Origin: JAHFUI01 sp041485905
GTDB lineage: Bacteria; Acidobacteriota; Vicinamibacteria; Vicinamibacterales; CAVVIG01
Direction of reading: 5' to 3'
Length of the DNA: 23,353 bases
Assembly: GCA_041485905.1 (NCBI GenBank)
Contig: JBGPKK010000063.1
Location: forward strand, 1 to 23,353
The notes below the pieces were generated by a model. That model was not told the DNA's origin, did no database searches, and saw only the letters and a program-made list of their open reading frames with translations. Below, one piece after another: positions 1 through 7,225 of the stretch. Position 1 is the stretch's first letter. Every line of letters starts with the position of its first letter. The position numbers and the translations under genes are program-made.

Positions 1-708
1 GACGAGATCGGCGAGCTGCCGCTGATGCTGCAGGTGAAGATCCTCCGCGTGCTCCAGGAGCGGGAGGTCGACAGAGTCGGCGACACGCGGCCGATCAAGG
101 TTGACGTGAGAGTCATTGCGGCGACGAATCGTGACCTGGACAAGATGATTGCCGATGGCGGGTTTCGCGACGATCTCTACTACCGGCTCGCCGTCGTGTC
201 GATCCGAATGCCACCGCTTCGCGAGCGCGCCGACGACATCCCATTGCTTGTCGATCACTTCCTCGACAAACACACCGAACGTCTGGGCAAGCCACGTCCC
301 GAGCTCGACAAGGTCGTGTATGCCGCCTTCAACCGGTATGCGTGGCCGGGCAACATCCGCGAGCTCGAAAACGTCATCGAACGAGCGTTGGTGCTCGACC
401 GAGACGGGAGGATCGGGATCGACGACTTGCCGGGGCGGCTGCGGGCGGCTGAACAGCAGGTGGGCACGCTACGGATGGAGTTGCCCGATGAGGGCATCTC
501 ACTCGAAGAGGTCGAGAAGGAGCTGCTGCTGGCCGCCCTCCAGAAACACAACTGGAACCAGACGCGAGCCGCAAATTATCTGAAGATCACGCGGAGCACA
601 CTCCTGTACCGCATGCAGAAGTTCGGCCTCGAGCGCCCGCGGGCCGCGGATGATGCCGTCGGAGAACGCGAGCCTGCGGCCGATGCGCAGAACCGACGAA
701 CCGACTGA
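1..708 (+). CDS. Sigma-54-dependent NtrC-family response regulator, 3' part
   Basis: The frame is open from base 1, so the gene starts upstream of the window. What remains begins inside the AAA+ domain at the Walker B motif (DEIGEL, residues 1-6). It continues through the arginine-finger segment (FRDDLYYRL) and the sensor II segment (PGNIRELENVIERA), and ends in a Fis-type helix-turn-helix near residues 185-215 (NQTRAANYLKITRSTLLYRM). Proteins of this family hydrolyse ATP to remodel sigma-54 RNA polymerase at upstream activator sites. The receiver or other sensor domain lies outside the window, so the signal is unknown. The gene converges on the YHS gene with a 6-base gap. It could control the neighbouring metal genes, but I saw no convincing -24/-12 promoter next to them. 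Confidence 0.93.
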   Translation, partial: DEIGELPLMLQVKILRVLQEREVDRVGDTRPIKVDVRVIAATNRDLDKMIADGGFRDDLYYRLAVVSIRMPPLRERADDIPLLVDHFLDKHTERLGKPRPELDKVVYAAFNRYAWPGNIRELENVIERALVLDRDGRIGIDDLPGRLRAAEQQVGTLRMELPDEGISLEEVEKELLLAALQKHNWNQTRAANYLKITRSTLLYRMQKFGLERPRAADDAVGEREPAADAQNRRTD

Positions 709-714
709 CTTCCG

Positions 715-861
715 TCACTTCGCGGTGTACTTTTCCGGGTTCTTGTCGAACGTCGATTTACAGGCAGGACTGCAGAAGTAGTACGTCTTGCCTTGGTACT
801 CGCTCTTGCCGGCCGCGCCTTGCTCGCTGACTTGCATGCCGCACACAGGATCTTTTGCCAC
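715..861 (-). CDS. Stand-alone YHS-domain metal-binding protein (48 aa)
   Basis: The protein carries the YHS core: KDPVCGM near the start and YYFCSPACKSTFDKNPEKY at the end. The three cysteines match the metal-binding set known from YHS domains fused to copper and other heavy-metal P-type ATPases. The GTG start at 861 is chosen because GGAGG lies five to six bases upstream and the protein then begins VAKDPVCGM, as family members do. The open frame extends to 1191, but that extension has no homology-like content. No signal peptide is visible, so it is probably a cytoplasmic metal chaperone or sequestering protein. The nearby Cys-rich protein and TonB receptor fit a metal-handling locus. Confidence 0.88.
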   Translation of the reverse strand: MAKDPVCGMQVSEQGAAGKSEYQGKTYYFCSPACKSTFDKNPEKYTAK

Positions 862-1089
862 AAGAACCTCCGCTCGAATCCAGTGTAGTCCCGTACCAAG
901 CACAGGTCCGGTCTGATTTCTGACAGGTTCGATGCGCCGCCCGACGTCGTTCGAGACGCATGCACGTCTGCACGTCCTGCGCCGGTGCCGAAGCCGGGCC
1001 CGAAATGACGAACGGGCGTCGCCGGGCGTTATGCGGCGAATGGCCAGTTCCCCATGGCGGGGACGTGGCGTATGGCCGTCGAATGGGAC

Positions 1090-1132
1090 GGACCGATCGG
1101 CAAGGGGTCGGTGACCTTTTCGGGATCGGTCC
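1090..1132. promoter_or_regulatory. 43-base nested inverted repeat upstream of the Cys-rich gene
   Basis: The outer arms GGACCGATC (1090-1098) and GATCGGTCC (1124-1132) are perfectly complementary. Inside them, AAGGGGTC (1102-1109) pairs with GACCTTTT (1113-1120) using two G-U wobbles around a three-base loop. The two stems are separated by a symmetrical 3x3 internal loop. There is no T run afterwards, so an intrinsic terminator is unlikely. It lies just upstream of a TTGACA hexamer, so a DNA operator or a structured RNA read from either strand are both possible. Confidence 0.4.
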
Positions 1133-1145
1133 AGTGAATCGGTCG

Positions 1146-1175
1146 TTGACACGTGGTCGTGACTCAAGCTAGCGT
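1146..1175 (+). promoter_or_regulatory. Possible promoter of the Cys-rich gene
   Basis: A perfect TTGACA (-35) sits at 1146-1151. With an 18-base spacer the -10 would be TAGCGT at 1170-1175, which matches the consensus at only three positions. Transcription would then start about eight bases before the ATG at 1190, leaving almost no leader and no Shine-Dalgarno sequence. The call rests mainly on the -35 hexamer and its position. Confidence 0.3.
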
Positions 1176-1189
1176 CGGATACGATCCAC

Positions 1190-1567
1190 ATGCGTGCTCA
1201 ACGCCGTGCGCTCCGTCGGTCCATTATCGTCTGGTTGATCTACCAGCTCTGTGCACTGACGCTGATCCCCGCCGCACTCTGTGTCGAGATGCCGGCCACG
1301 TCCGCGCAGACAGCGTGCACCTGCGCCCACGGTGATGGGCAAGAGTGCCCGCTGCACCACAGGTCGGCGAGCTCGAAGTCCTGTTCGTGTCGCAGCACGA
1401 CGGATACAAACGACGCTGCCATCAAGTCGCTGTCCGGCCCGGTCGCCGTGCTGCCGCCGGCGATCGATGCTGTTGAGCGGGCCGTGGCGTCAGAGTCTTC
1501 ATGGCATCCAACATCTTCTCTGCTCGACTCGCCCCGCGTTCCTGACGCCCCGCCACCCCGCGGCTGA
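1190..1567 (+). CDS. Small exported Cys/His-rich protein, putative metal binder (125 aa)
   Basis: I do not recognise a named family. The N-terminus is basic (RAQRRALRR) and followed by a hydrophobic stretch at residues 12-31, so it should be exported or membrane-anchored. A compact cluster follows: Cys43, Cys45, His47, Cys53, His56, His57, Cys65 and Cys67 (CTCAHGDGQECPLHH, then CSC). The CPLHH part resembles the CPMH motifs of heavy-metal-binding domains. The remaining half is Pro/Ser/Ala-rich with no clear fold. It directly precedes a TonB-dependent receptor on the same strand, so it may present or scavenge the receptor's metal, perhaps copper; that link is inference. No good ribosome binding site is seen. 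Confidence 0.6.
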   Translation: MRAQRRALRRSIIVWLIYQLCALTLIPAALCVEMPATSAQTACTCAHGDGQECPLHHRSASSKSCSCRSTTDTNDAAIKSLSGPVAVLPPAIDAVERAVASESSWHPTSSLLDSPRVPDAPPPRG

Positions 1568-1578
1568 TCAACTTCCCT

Positions 1579-1641
1579 AATAGTTCGCATCTGATTCGGG
1601 ACACCTGTAAGCAGAGGTCCGTTCCAGGTGCGCGAACGATT
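1579..1641 (+). promoter_or_regulatory. Structured leader between the Cys-rich and TonB receptor genes
   Basis: The segment can fold as a two-part hairpin. In the outer stem, AATAGTTCGC (1579-1588) pairs with GCGAACGATT (1632-1641) at nine of ten positions. In the inner stem, CACCTG (1602-1607) pairs perfectly with CAGGTG (1625-1630) around a 17-base loop. No T tract follows, so it does not look like a simple terminator. It lies about 85 bases before the receptor start and would be part of that leader if both genes are cotranscribed. Confidence 0.4.
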
Positions 1642-1726
1642 GTACGGGTTGGTAGCAGCGCATCCTGACACGTCGGGGTGAAGCTGTTGCCGTGATCACG
1701 AATCAGCAATGAAAAGGGAGCGCTTG

Positions 1727-3931
1727 ATGCGCACAACAGCAAGAGTCCTCATTTTCGCCGGCGTCTGGCTCCTGGCCACGACCAGGGGCGAGGCCGCGAT
1801 TTTCGGCGCGGTCAACGGGGTCGTTCAGGATCCTCAGCAGCTTCCGGTTGCCCAGGCAGATGTCACGTTACGCGCCAACTTGTCGAGCTTCCGGCTGCAG
1901 AGCCAGACCGACACGGACGGCCGATTTTCATTCGCAACCGTGCCCGCTGGCGACTATACGGTTGCGGTCGTGAAGCCAGGTTTCCAAACGCTCGAGCAGC
2001 GCATTGTCGTGCGTTCTGAGACCGTCACCTCGCTCACGATGGCGTTGTCGATTGGAGCGGTCTCCGAGACCGTTGAAGTGACAGGGGAAGCAGGGGCGGT
2101 CGACTCGAAGTCAGTCACCACGGAAAGCCTCGTCACCCGCGACCAGATCGAGCGCATCCCAGGTGCCCTCCGGACCAACAGCATGGACGTCGTCACTCAG
2201 TTTGTGCCCGGCGCCTACATGATTCACGATCAATTGCACATTCGTGGCGGCCACCAGGTATCGTGGCTCGTCGACGGAGTGCCGGTGCCGAATACCAACA
2301 TCGCTGGCGCCGTCGGACCCCAGTTTGATCCCAAGGACATTGAGACGATCGAGATTCAGCGCGGCGGGTATTCCGCCGAGTTTGGCGATCGCACGTTTGG
2401 AGTCTTCAATGTCATCACACGTTCGGGCTTCGAGCGAAGTCGCGAAGCCGAACTCGTCGCCAGCTACGGTCAGTTCCACGAGACGAACGATCAGTTCAGT
2501 CTCGGCGATCACACGGATCGGTTCGCCTACTATGCGAGCGTCAACGCGAACCGCACGGACCTTGGCCTCGAGACGCCCGTGCCTGAGACTCTCCACGATC
2601 GAAACGCCGGCATCGGCGGCTTCGGATCACTGATTTACAAGACGACGGCCACCGACCAGATCCGGCTCGTCGCCTCACTTCGCGAAGACCACTATCAGAT
2701 TCCAACCGGACCGGACGAGCAGGCGGCCGGGATCGACGATCTCCAGCGTGAGCGCGACGGGTTCATCAACGCGTCCTGGCTGCATACAATCGGGTCAGGG
2801 GCCTTCTTGACTCTCTCGCCCCTCCACCACTACAACCGCGCCGCATTCGACAGTGGTCCGAATGATCCGATCATCACGACCGATCATCGAGCATCTCAGT
2901 ACGTGGGCGGGCAGGCGGTCTTGGCCATCTCCAAAGGCCGGCACAACGGGCGGGTTGGCGCGTACGGGTTCTACCAGCACGACGAGGTGTTGTTCGGTCT
3001 TCAGTCGAGCGGAGCCACGTTGAACCAGGCGCAGGGGCCGAACGGTCACGTCGAAGTTGCATTTGCGCAAGACCAGTACGCCGCGACCAACTGGCTTACC
3101 GTGAACGCTGGCGTGCGGGTCACGCGCTTCTCTGGACAGCTCACCGAGAATGCGGTCAACCCGCGAGTCGGTGTGGCACTCCGTGTGCCGCGTTGGGACT
3201 GGGCGGTGCGGGCCTCTTACGGTCGATACTATCAATCCCCACCGTTGACGACCGTGTCCGGTCCGCTCCTTGATCGCGCTGTGGAACAAGGGTTTGGATT
3301 CTTGCCGCTCGAAGGAGAACGGGACGAGCAATATGAGATCGGTGTCGCCATTCCAGCGCATGGCTGGACGATCGACCTCGATCAGTTTCGGACGAACGCG
3401 CGCAATTTCTTTGACCACGACGTGATCGGTAACTCGAACATCTTCATCCCGCTGACGATCGACACCGCGCGGATCAGGGGATGGGAAGCCACCCTTCGAT
3501 CGCCGCGTCGCAGGGGCGGTCAGGTCCACCTGGCATATTCGCATCAGTTCGTAGAGGGTCGAGGGGGTGTCACGGGCGGGCTCACGTCATTCGAGGCACC
3601 GGCCGGCGAGTTCTTCTCCCTCGACCACGACCAGCGCGACACGCTGACAGCCGGTGTGGACGTCGAACTGGCCGCCGACACGTGGGCGTCGCTTTCGGCA
3701 GGTTATGGCTCTGGCTTTCTTGAAGGAAACGGCCCTGCGCACAAACCCCCGCACACTACCGTCGATCTGCAGTTCACCAAGTCCTTCGGCAAGCGGTGGA
3801 GGGTCGGCGTAACGGCGCTCAACGTGGGCGACGTGCACTTTCTGCTCGACGAAAGCAACACGTTCGGGGGGACCCACTACAACAATCCCCGCCAAGTCTC
3901 AGGCAGCATCGGGTATCGCTTTCATTATTAG
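1727..3931 (+). CDS. TonB-dependent outer-membrane receptor with carboxypeptidase-regulatory N-terminal domain (734 aa)
   Basis: After a signal peptide (residues about 1-24) comes a beta-sandwich of the carboxypeptidase-regulatory type (GAVNGVVQDPQQLPVAQADV to about residue 105). A TonB plug follows (HIRGGHQVSWLVDGVPVPN, then FDPKDIETIEIQRGGYSAEFGD), and then a long beta-barrel ending in an aromatic residue (GSIGYRFHY), as expected for BAM-dependent insertion. Such receptors import scarce ligands using energy from TonB-ExbBD. The ATG at 1727 is preferred to that at 1709 because AAGGGAG lies six bases before it and the signal peptide then starts normally. The upstream Cys/His protein and the metal genes elsewhere suggest a metal or metal-chelate ligand, but the sequence does not prove it. 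Confidence 0.92.
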   Translation: MRTTARVLIFAGVWLLATTRGEAAIFGAVNGVVQDPQQLPVAQADVTLRANLSSFRLQSQTDTDGRFSFATVPAGDYTVAVVKPGFQTLEQRIVVRSETVTSLTMALSIGAVSETVEVTGEAGAVDSKSVTTESLVTRDQIERIPGALRTNSMDVVTQFVPGAYMIHDQLHIRGGHQVSWLVDGVPVPNTNIAGAVGPQFDPKDIETIEIQRGGYSAEFGDRTFGVFNVITRSGFERSREAELVASYGQFHETNDQFSLGDHTDRFAYYASVNANRTDLGLETPVPETLHDRNAGIGGFGSLIYKTTATDQIRLVASLREDHYQIPTGPDEQAAGIDDLQRERDGFINASWLHTIGSGAFLTLSPLHHYNRAAFDSGPNDPIITTDHRASQYVGGQAVLAISKGRHNGRVGAYGFYQHDEVLFGLQSSGATLNQAQGPNGHVEVAFAQDQYAATNWLTVNAGVRVTRFSGQLTENAVNPRVGVALRVPRWDWAVRASYGRYYQSPPLTTVSGPLLDRAVEQGFGFLPLEGERDEQYEIGVAIPAHGWTIDLDQFRTNARNFFDHDVIGNSNIFIPLTIDTARIRGWEATLRSPRRRGGQVHLAYSHQFVEGRGGVTGGLTSFEAPAGEFFSLDHDQRDTLTAGVDVELAADTWASLSAGYGSGFLEGNGPAHKPPHTTVDLQFTKSFGKRWRVGVTALNVGDVHFLLDESNTFGGTHYNNPRQVSGSIGYRFHY

Positions 3932-3943
3932 GCGTAGCCCGAG

Positions 3944-3991
3944 CTTGCGCTCGGCGGCGGCAAAGCGGGCAGCGAGATTCAGACACCGATG
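3944..3991 (+). pseudogene. 48-bp remnant of a second czcA-type RND gene
   Basis: Read from 3944 the segment encodes LALGGGKAGSEIQTPM, a conserved motif near the C-terminus of heavy-metal RND pumps. It aligns without gaps to 15955-16002 of the intact pump gene in this window (41 of 48 bases identical). Most differences are at third codon positions, so it is a diverged relative and not a recent copy. Homology stops at 3992, where a stop codon follows within two codons. It marks a break point: all the rest of that gene is gone, and the Shine-Dalgarno sequence of the helicase follows immediately. Confidence 0.8.
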
Positions 3992-4004
3992 CGAGGGTAG
4001 AATC

Positions 4005-5577
4005 GTGCGCGCCCTGCGCCGCATGCAGCTCACCGACTACCACGCCAAGTACTTCGCCCACGAACTGACGAAGCGCTGCCCCTCTGACAGCGCCGAGAAG
4101 CTCGCTGGCGCCCTCGTGGATGCGCAGGTTGATCTGAATCCGCATCAGGTCGAAGCCGCGCTGTTTGCGTTTCGGTCGCCTCTCTCGCGCGGCGCACTGC
4201 TGGCGGACGAAGTTGGTCTTGGCAAGACGATCGAAGCCGGCCTGGTGATCTCTCAGCGGTGCGCCGAGCGCAAGCGGCGCATTCTGATCATCACGCCATC
4301 GAACCTGCGGAAGCAGTGGCACCAGGAGTTGTCTGAGAAGTTCTTCCTGCCGTGCCGGATTCTCGAATCGCGTTTCTACAACGACGCGGTGAAGCAGGGC
4401 AACTTCCGGCCTTTCGAAGCCAACGACGTCATCATCATCTGCTCCTATCAGTTCGCGCGAAGCAAGGCGGCCGACGTCGCGAACACGCCGTGGCATCTCG
4501 TCGTGATCGACGAAGCGCATCGGCTGCGCAATGTCTACAAGCCGTCAAACGTCATCCCCAATACGCTGAAGCTGGCGCTTAAAGACGCGCCGAAGCTGCT
4601 GCTGACGGCGACGCCGATCCAGAATTCGCTATTGGAACTGTTCGGACTCGTGAGCTTCGTGGACGAGTACGCGTTCGGTGACCTGGCCAGTTTTCGGGCC
4701 CAGTTCAGCCACCTGACGACTCAGGAGGTGTTCGATACGCTGAAAGCAAGGCTGCGGCCGATGTGTCATCGGACGCTCCGACGGCAGGTGACCGCCTACG
4801 TCCCGTTCACGCGCCGGCATCCCATGATGCTGCCGTTTACGCCAGAGGAGAGCGAAGACCGGCTCTACCATCTGGTGTCCGACTACCTCCGCCGCGACAA
4901 CCTGCAGGCGCTGCCGAAGAGCCAGCGGTCGCTGATGACCCTCGTGCTTCGCAAGCTGCTGGCGTCCTCTTCCTTCGCCATCGCGGGTGCGCTCGCGACG
5001 CTTGGCAACCGATTGAAAGACCGTCTGAGGCGTGAGACGCCGAAGGCACCTGAGCTGGAGCTGGCCGAGGACTACGAAGCGCTCGATGAGACAGCCGACG
5101 AATGGCCCGAAGACGAGCCGCAGCCCGAGCCGCTCTCTGACGCCGGCCGCACCGCTCTGGAACAGGAAGTGGCCGATCTCGAAGGGTTCAGAAGCCTGGC
5201 GGTGTCGATCACGAGCAACGCGAAAGGCCGGGCGTTGCTTGTCGCGCTCGAGCACGCATTCGGCGAGGCCGAACGGCTGGGCGCCGCGCGCAAGGCCATC
5301 ATCTTTACCGAGTCCCGGCGCACGCAGGAATACCTGTTGCGCATTCTGGCCGACAGGGTATGGCAGCCGCGACGGGAAGATCACGCCGCTCGAACCATTG
5401 ATTGGCCACGGTGGCGAGATGACGCTGTCGCTCTTCACCGTGGAGTCGCTCGACCAGTCCGAGGACTATCTCGTGTGCTCGGCGAGGACGGACGAAGGGC
5501 AGGTGGTCGAAGAGGACGTGGCGCAGCGATTGTTCTCGCTGCCGGCGGCATCGGTTGGGCGTCACGAAGCAGGTTGA
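4005..5577 (+). pseudogene. SNF2/RapA-like DEAH helicase with internal deletion and lost 3' end
   Basis: The N-terminus (LTDYHAKYFAHELTKRC), the P-loop DEVGLGKT (near residues 68-75), the Walker B box DEAH (169-172) and TATPIQN (about 201) identify an SNF2-like ATPase of the kind found in restriction and defence islands. The GTG at 4005 is chosen because GAGGG lies seven bases upstream. The second RecA domain has barely begun (RKAIIFTESRRTQEYLLRILAD) when the frame changes near 5355. The other frame gives DGKITPLEPL and LSLFTVESLDQSEDYLV, which belong to the far C-terminal region, so roughly 400 residues including the catalytic second lobe are missing. The reading ends at a TGA at 5577. The original frame stays open to 6029, but that part is antisense to the ATPase and not authentic. 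The protein cannot be an active helicase. Confidence 0.85.
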
Positions 5578-6371
5578 GTAACTCCGCGCTCCGGGCAGCG
5601 TGCTTCGCTTCAACGGCCTGCTGTTTGACCTCAGCCGCCAATCGGGCCTGTTGGGCTGCCTCGAGATCGGCCACTGCTTTGTCGGAAGCCGCTGCGGCAC
5701 CAGCGGCCAGTTCGTATCTATTCTCGAGATCGGACGCTTGTTCGACGCTTCCTTGCAGACTGGCAACGTCCTTGGTACTTTCCGACTCCGCCCATTCAAT
5801 CGCAGACGTACCCGGCTTTCCCTCAGCGGCCCATAGCCGCTCCAGCGCATCCGCGGCCTGCCTTAATCCCCTGACAGCCTCATCGAAAGCGGGCTTCTCG
5901 GCGTTCCAGGCTTCGCGCAGGGCCTTCTCCGCCTTTTCAATACGAAGGGACGTCAATGAAGTCTCTGAGCGCCTGGAACCGTTCCTTGGGCTGCGCTTCG
6001 ATGAGTTTAAGAATGGTCGGCCGACGTAAGATCCGAGCATCTGGACATCCGCCGGGTTCGACGACTGGACGATCCAATCCGAGCGAGCCAGTCCAGGTCT
6101 GGCTTCCGGCCGTGAGGTGAACGCTGACTGCTGATGGCTCCTGTCCGAGGGACGGGATGTACTTCCGAGGTGACTCTCCGAAAGAGTAGTTCCCGAGCGA
6201 GCCGTACTCTCTATTGCACACGAAGTCGAGAGCGTCGGCCAACGTCGACTTGCCCGTGCCATTCTCGCCGAACACAAGTACGACCGGCCGCTGCGAATCA
6301 AAGGACACCTCGACCGGGACGGTCGCGCCACGGAAGCCGGCGATCTCTATTTTGCTGACCTTAGCAGCCAT
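5563..6371 (-). pseudogene. Rad50/SMC-like AAA ATPase, frameshifted and 3'-truncated
   Basis: The start region (KIEIAGFRGA, then FGENGTGKSTLADALDFV near residues 30-47) is an ABC-type P-loop of the RecF/Rad50/SMC class. A long charged, Ala/Glu-rich coiled coil follows. The frame breaks near 5945: the first frame stops at 5937 after DFIDVPSY, while removing one base would give FIDVP-RIEKAEKALREAW and restore the coiled coil. The gene then runs into the helicase fragment around 5563, so the second coiled coil, the ABC signature and Walker B are missing. The ATG at 6371 overlaps the end of the 66-residue gene; a GTG at 6380 is an alternative. The ATPase was probably part of an operon with the toxin-antitoxin pair upstream. 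Confidence 0.8.
5580..5589. repeat. 10-bp direct repeat, copy 1
   Basis: AACTCCGCGC occurs here and again at 7632-7641 in the same orientation. The two copies lie at or just inside the two ends of the putatively inverted segment. Ten bases can match by chance in GC-rich DNA, and same-orientation repeats do not by themselves explain an inversion. Confidence 0.35.
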
Positions 6372-6561
6372 TGTTCGCACTCTTCGTCTCGATGGGCTCG
6401 AGGAGGAATTTCCACTCCTCGGCGGTCATCTTTCCATCGAGCAACAAGGCCTGAAGTGTGGCAAGCGACTCCGCTGACAGCAGCTGCGCCTTGGCCAGCG
6501 CGTCGCAGATCCTGCCCGTGACTTCTTCGTCAGACGACTTTGGCTTCATGCCGGCGTTCAT
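6361..6561 (-). CDS. Unknown small acidic protein between VapC and the ATPase (66 aa)
   Basis: I do not recognise the family. The sequence (KPKSSDEEVTGRICDALAKAQ, then LLLDGKMTAEEWKFLLEP) looks like a small helical protein with no signal peptide. Its ATG at 6561 overlaps the vapC stop as ATGA, and its 3' end overlaps the ATPase start by about eleven bases, which indicates translational coupling on both sides. A second ATG at 6549 (MKPKSS) is possible. Position suggests an accessory or regulatory subunit of the ATPase, or a third component of the toxin-antitoxin unit. No catalytic motif is visible. Confidence 0.68.
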   Translation of the reverse strand: MNAGMKPKSSDEEVTGRICDALAKAQLLSAESLATLQALLLDGKMTAEEWKFLLEPIETKSANNGC

Positions 6562-6959
6562 GCGAGAAAGCCCTCCATCGAGAGCGAGGCCTCGGGAAAT
6601 ACTTTGAGCACGGCCTTGTCTTCGGTCACGAGGGGAACGGACAGCTCTTCCGCGAGCGCGACGAACTCGGCATCGTAGGCCGACAATCGCGTCGCATCGA
6701 TGACCTTGAGCACGGCGTCGCTGGACACCAGATGCTCGCAGCCCGCCAGCGCCTCCTCGACCTGCCGCATGACGCGGCGTACCTGGGCGGCCGAGAGACT
6801 GCCATCGCGCAGGTAGCCTGTAAGAATGCTGCGCATCTCCGATCGCCAGAGTACAGGCACATGCCAATCCGGATCCTTGACGCGCACACGCTGTGCCAGC
6901 GCGGTCATCGGGCTGTTGAGCCAGCAGTACGCGATCACGTTGCTGTCGACGACGATCAC
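6558..6959 (-). CDS. vapC: VapC-type PIN-domain ribonuclease toxin (133 aa)
   Basis: The four acidic residues of the PIN active site can be picked out: Asp5 (VVDSNVIAY), Glu41 (WRSEMRSIL), Asp96 (LSAYDAEFVALAEEL) and Asp114 (TEDKAV). These coordinate magnesium or manganese in a single-strand RNase that usually cleaves tRNA or rRNA to stop growth. The length is normal for the family and the frame is intact, unlike several neighbours. Its ATG at 6959 overlaps the vapB stop by four bases, the standard antitoxin-first arrangement, and its own stop overlaps the start of the 66-residue gene. Confidence 0.92.
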   Translation of the reverse strand: MIVVDSNVIAYCWLNSPMTALAQRVRVKDPDWHVPVLWRSEMRSILTGYLRDGSLSAAQVRRVMRQVEEALAGCEHLVSSDAVLKVIDATRLSAYDAEFVALAEELSVPLVTEDKAVLKVFPEASLSMEGFLA

Positions 6960-7192
6960 GCGCGGCCCTGGCGCTTGTAGCGGGTCACGTGCTGGTGGGC
7001 GACGCGTGGCAGGCGCGCGGCAAAGGCGCGGAGCGTCTCGGCGTGTACGACCGGATCGAGCACGGACCGGCTGATGTCCTGCTCGAGGCGGACCAGAATC
7101 TCGCTGTTCAGGCTGCGGCGATTGCGTTCCGCGCTCGCCTTAAGCCGCGCGTGCAGGTCGTCCGGGATATTCTTGAGTGTCAGTGTCGGCAT
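6956..7192 (-). CDS. vapB: VapB/FitA-type ribbon-helix-helix antitoxin (78 aa)
   Basis: The N-terminal half (PTLTLKNIPDDLHARLKASAERN, then SLNSEILVRLEQ) is a ribbon-helix-helix DNA-binding domain of the FitA/VapB group. The C-terminal half, rich in Arg and His, should wrap around the VapC active site. The antitoxin normally neutralises VapC and, in complex with it, represses its own promoter. A perfect inverted repeat 12-32 bases upstream of the start fits that autoregulation. The gene starts 33 bases after the helicase tail on the same strand. Confidence 0.9.
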   Translation of the reverse strand: MPTLTLKNIPDDLHARLKASAERNRRSLNSEILVRLEQDISRSVLDPVVHAETLRAFAARLPRVAHQHVTRYKRQGRA

Positions 7193-7203
7193 GTGCCACC
7201 ATT

Positions 7204-7224
7204 ATGGAACCGGAATGGTTCCAT
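7204..7224 (-). promoter_or_regulatory. Palindromic operator of vapBC, with overlapping -10 candidate
   Basis: ATGGAACC (7204-7211) and GGTTCCAT (7217-7224) form a perfect 8-bp inverted repeat around five bases, directly upstream of the vapB start at 7192. On the minus strand a CATAAT (-10-like) overlaps its vapB-proximal edge at 7206-7201, with a weak TTAGAA (-35-like) 17 bases upstream at 7229-7224. This geometry would let the VapBC complex cover the promoter. The repeat is certain; its role is inferred from the family. Confidence 0.65.
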
Positions 7225-7225
7225 T

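Larger units (their letters stand above)
862..1189. other. Intergenic stretch with inverted repeats
   Basis: No credible gene is seen in these 328 bases; the short frames inside lack coding character. The stretch separates the divergent YHS gene and Cys-rich gene, so it should hold both promoters. Two symmetric elements stand out. One is TCCCC/GGGGA around a five-base loop at 1049-1063. The other is a larger nested inverted repeat at 1090-1132, listed separately. A TTGACA hexamer lies at 1146-1151. Confidence 0.6.

Noticed and set aside
1021..1045. Integron attC-like core (GCGTTATGC)
   Set aside because: No partner core site at proper spacing and no integron integrase in the window.
862..1191. 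Upstream extension of the YHS frame to 1191
   Set aside because: The extension is Arg/Ser-rich with no domain, and a GTG with a good GGAGG gives the normal YHS start at 861.
1568..1726. Cobalamin or other known riboswitch before the TonB receptor
   Set aside because: I looked for the conserved B12-box type core and did not find it; only a generic two-stem fold is present.
2111..3544. Long minus-strand open frames inside the TonB receptor
   Set aside because: They are shadows of the high-GC receptor gene, lack ribosome binding sites and show no domain.
5356..6029. Continuation of the helicase reading frame to 6029
   Set aside because: After the deletion joint this frame is Ser/Ala/Cys-rich and antisense to the ATPase coiled coil, while another frame gives recognisable helicase sequence.
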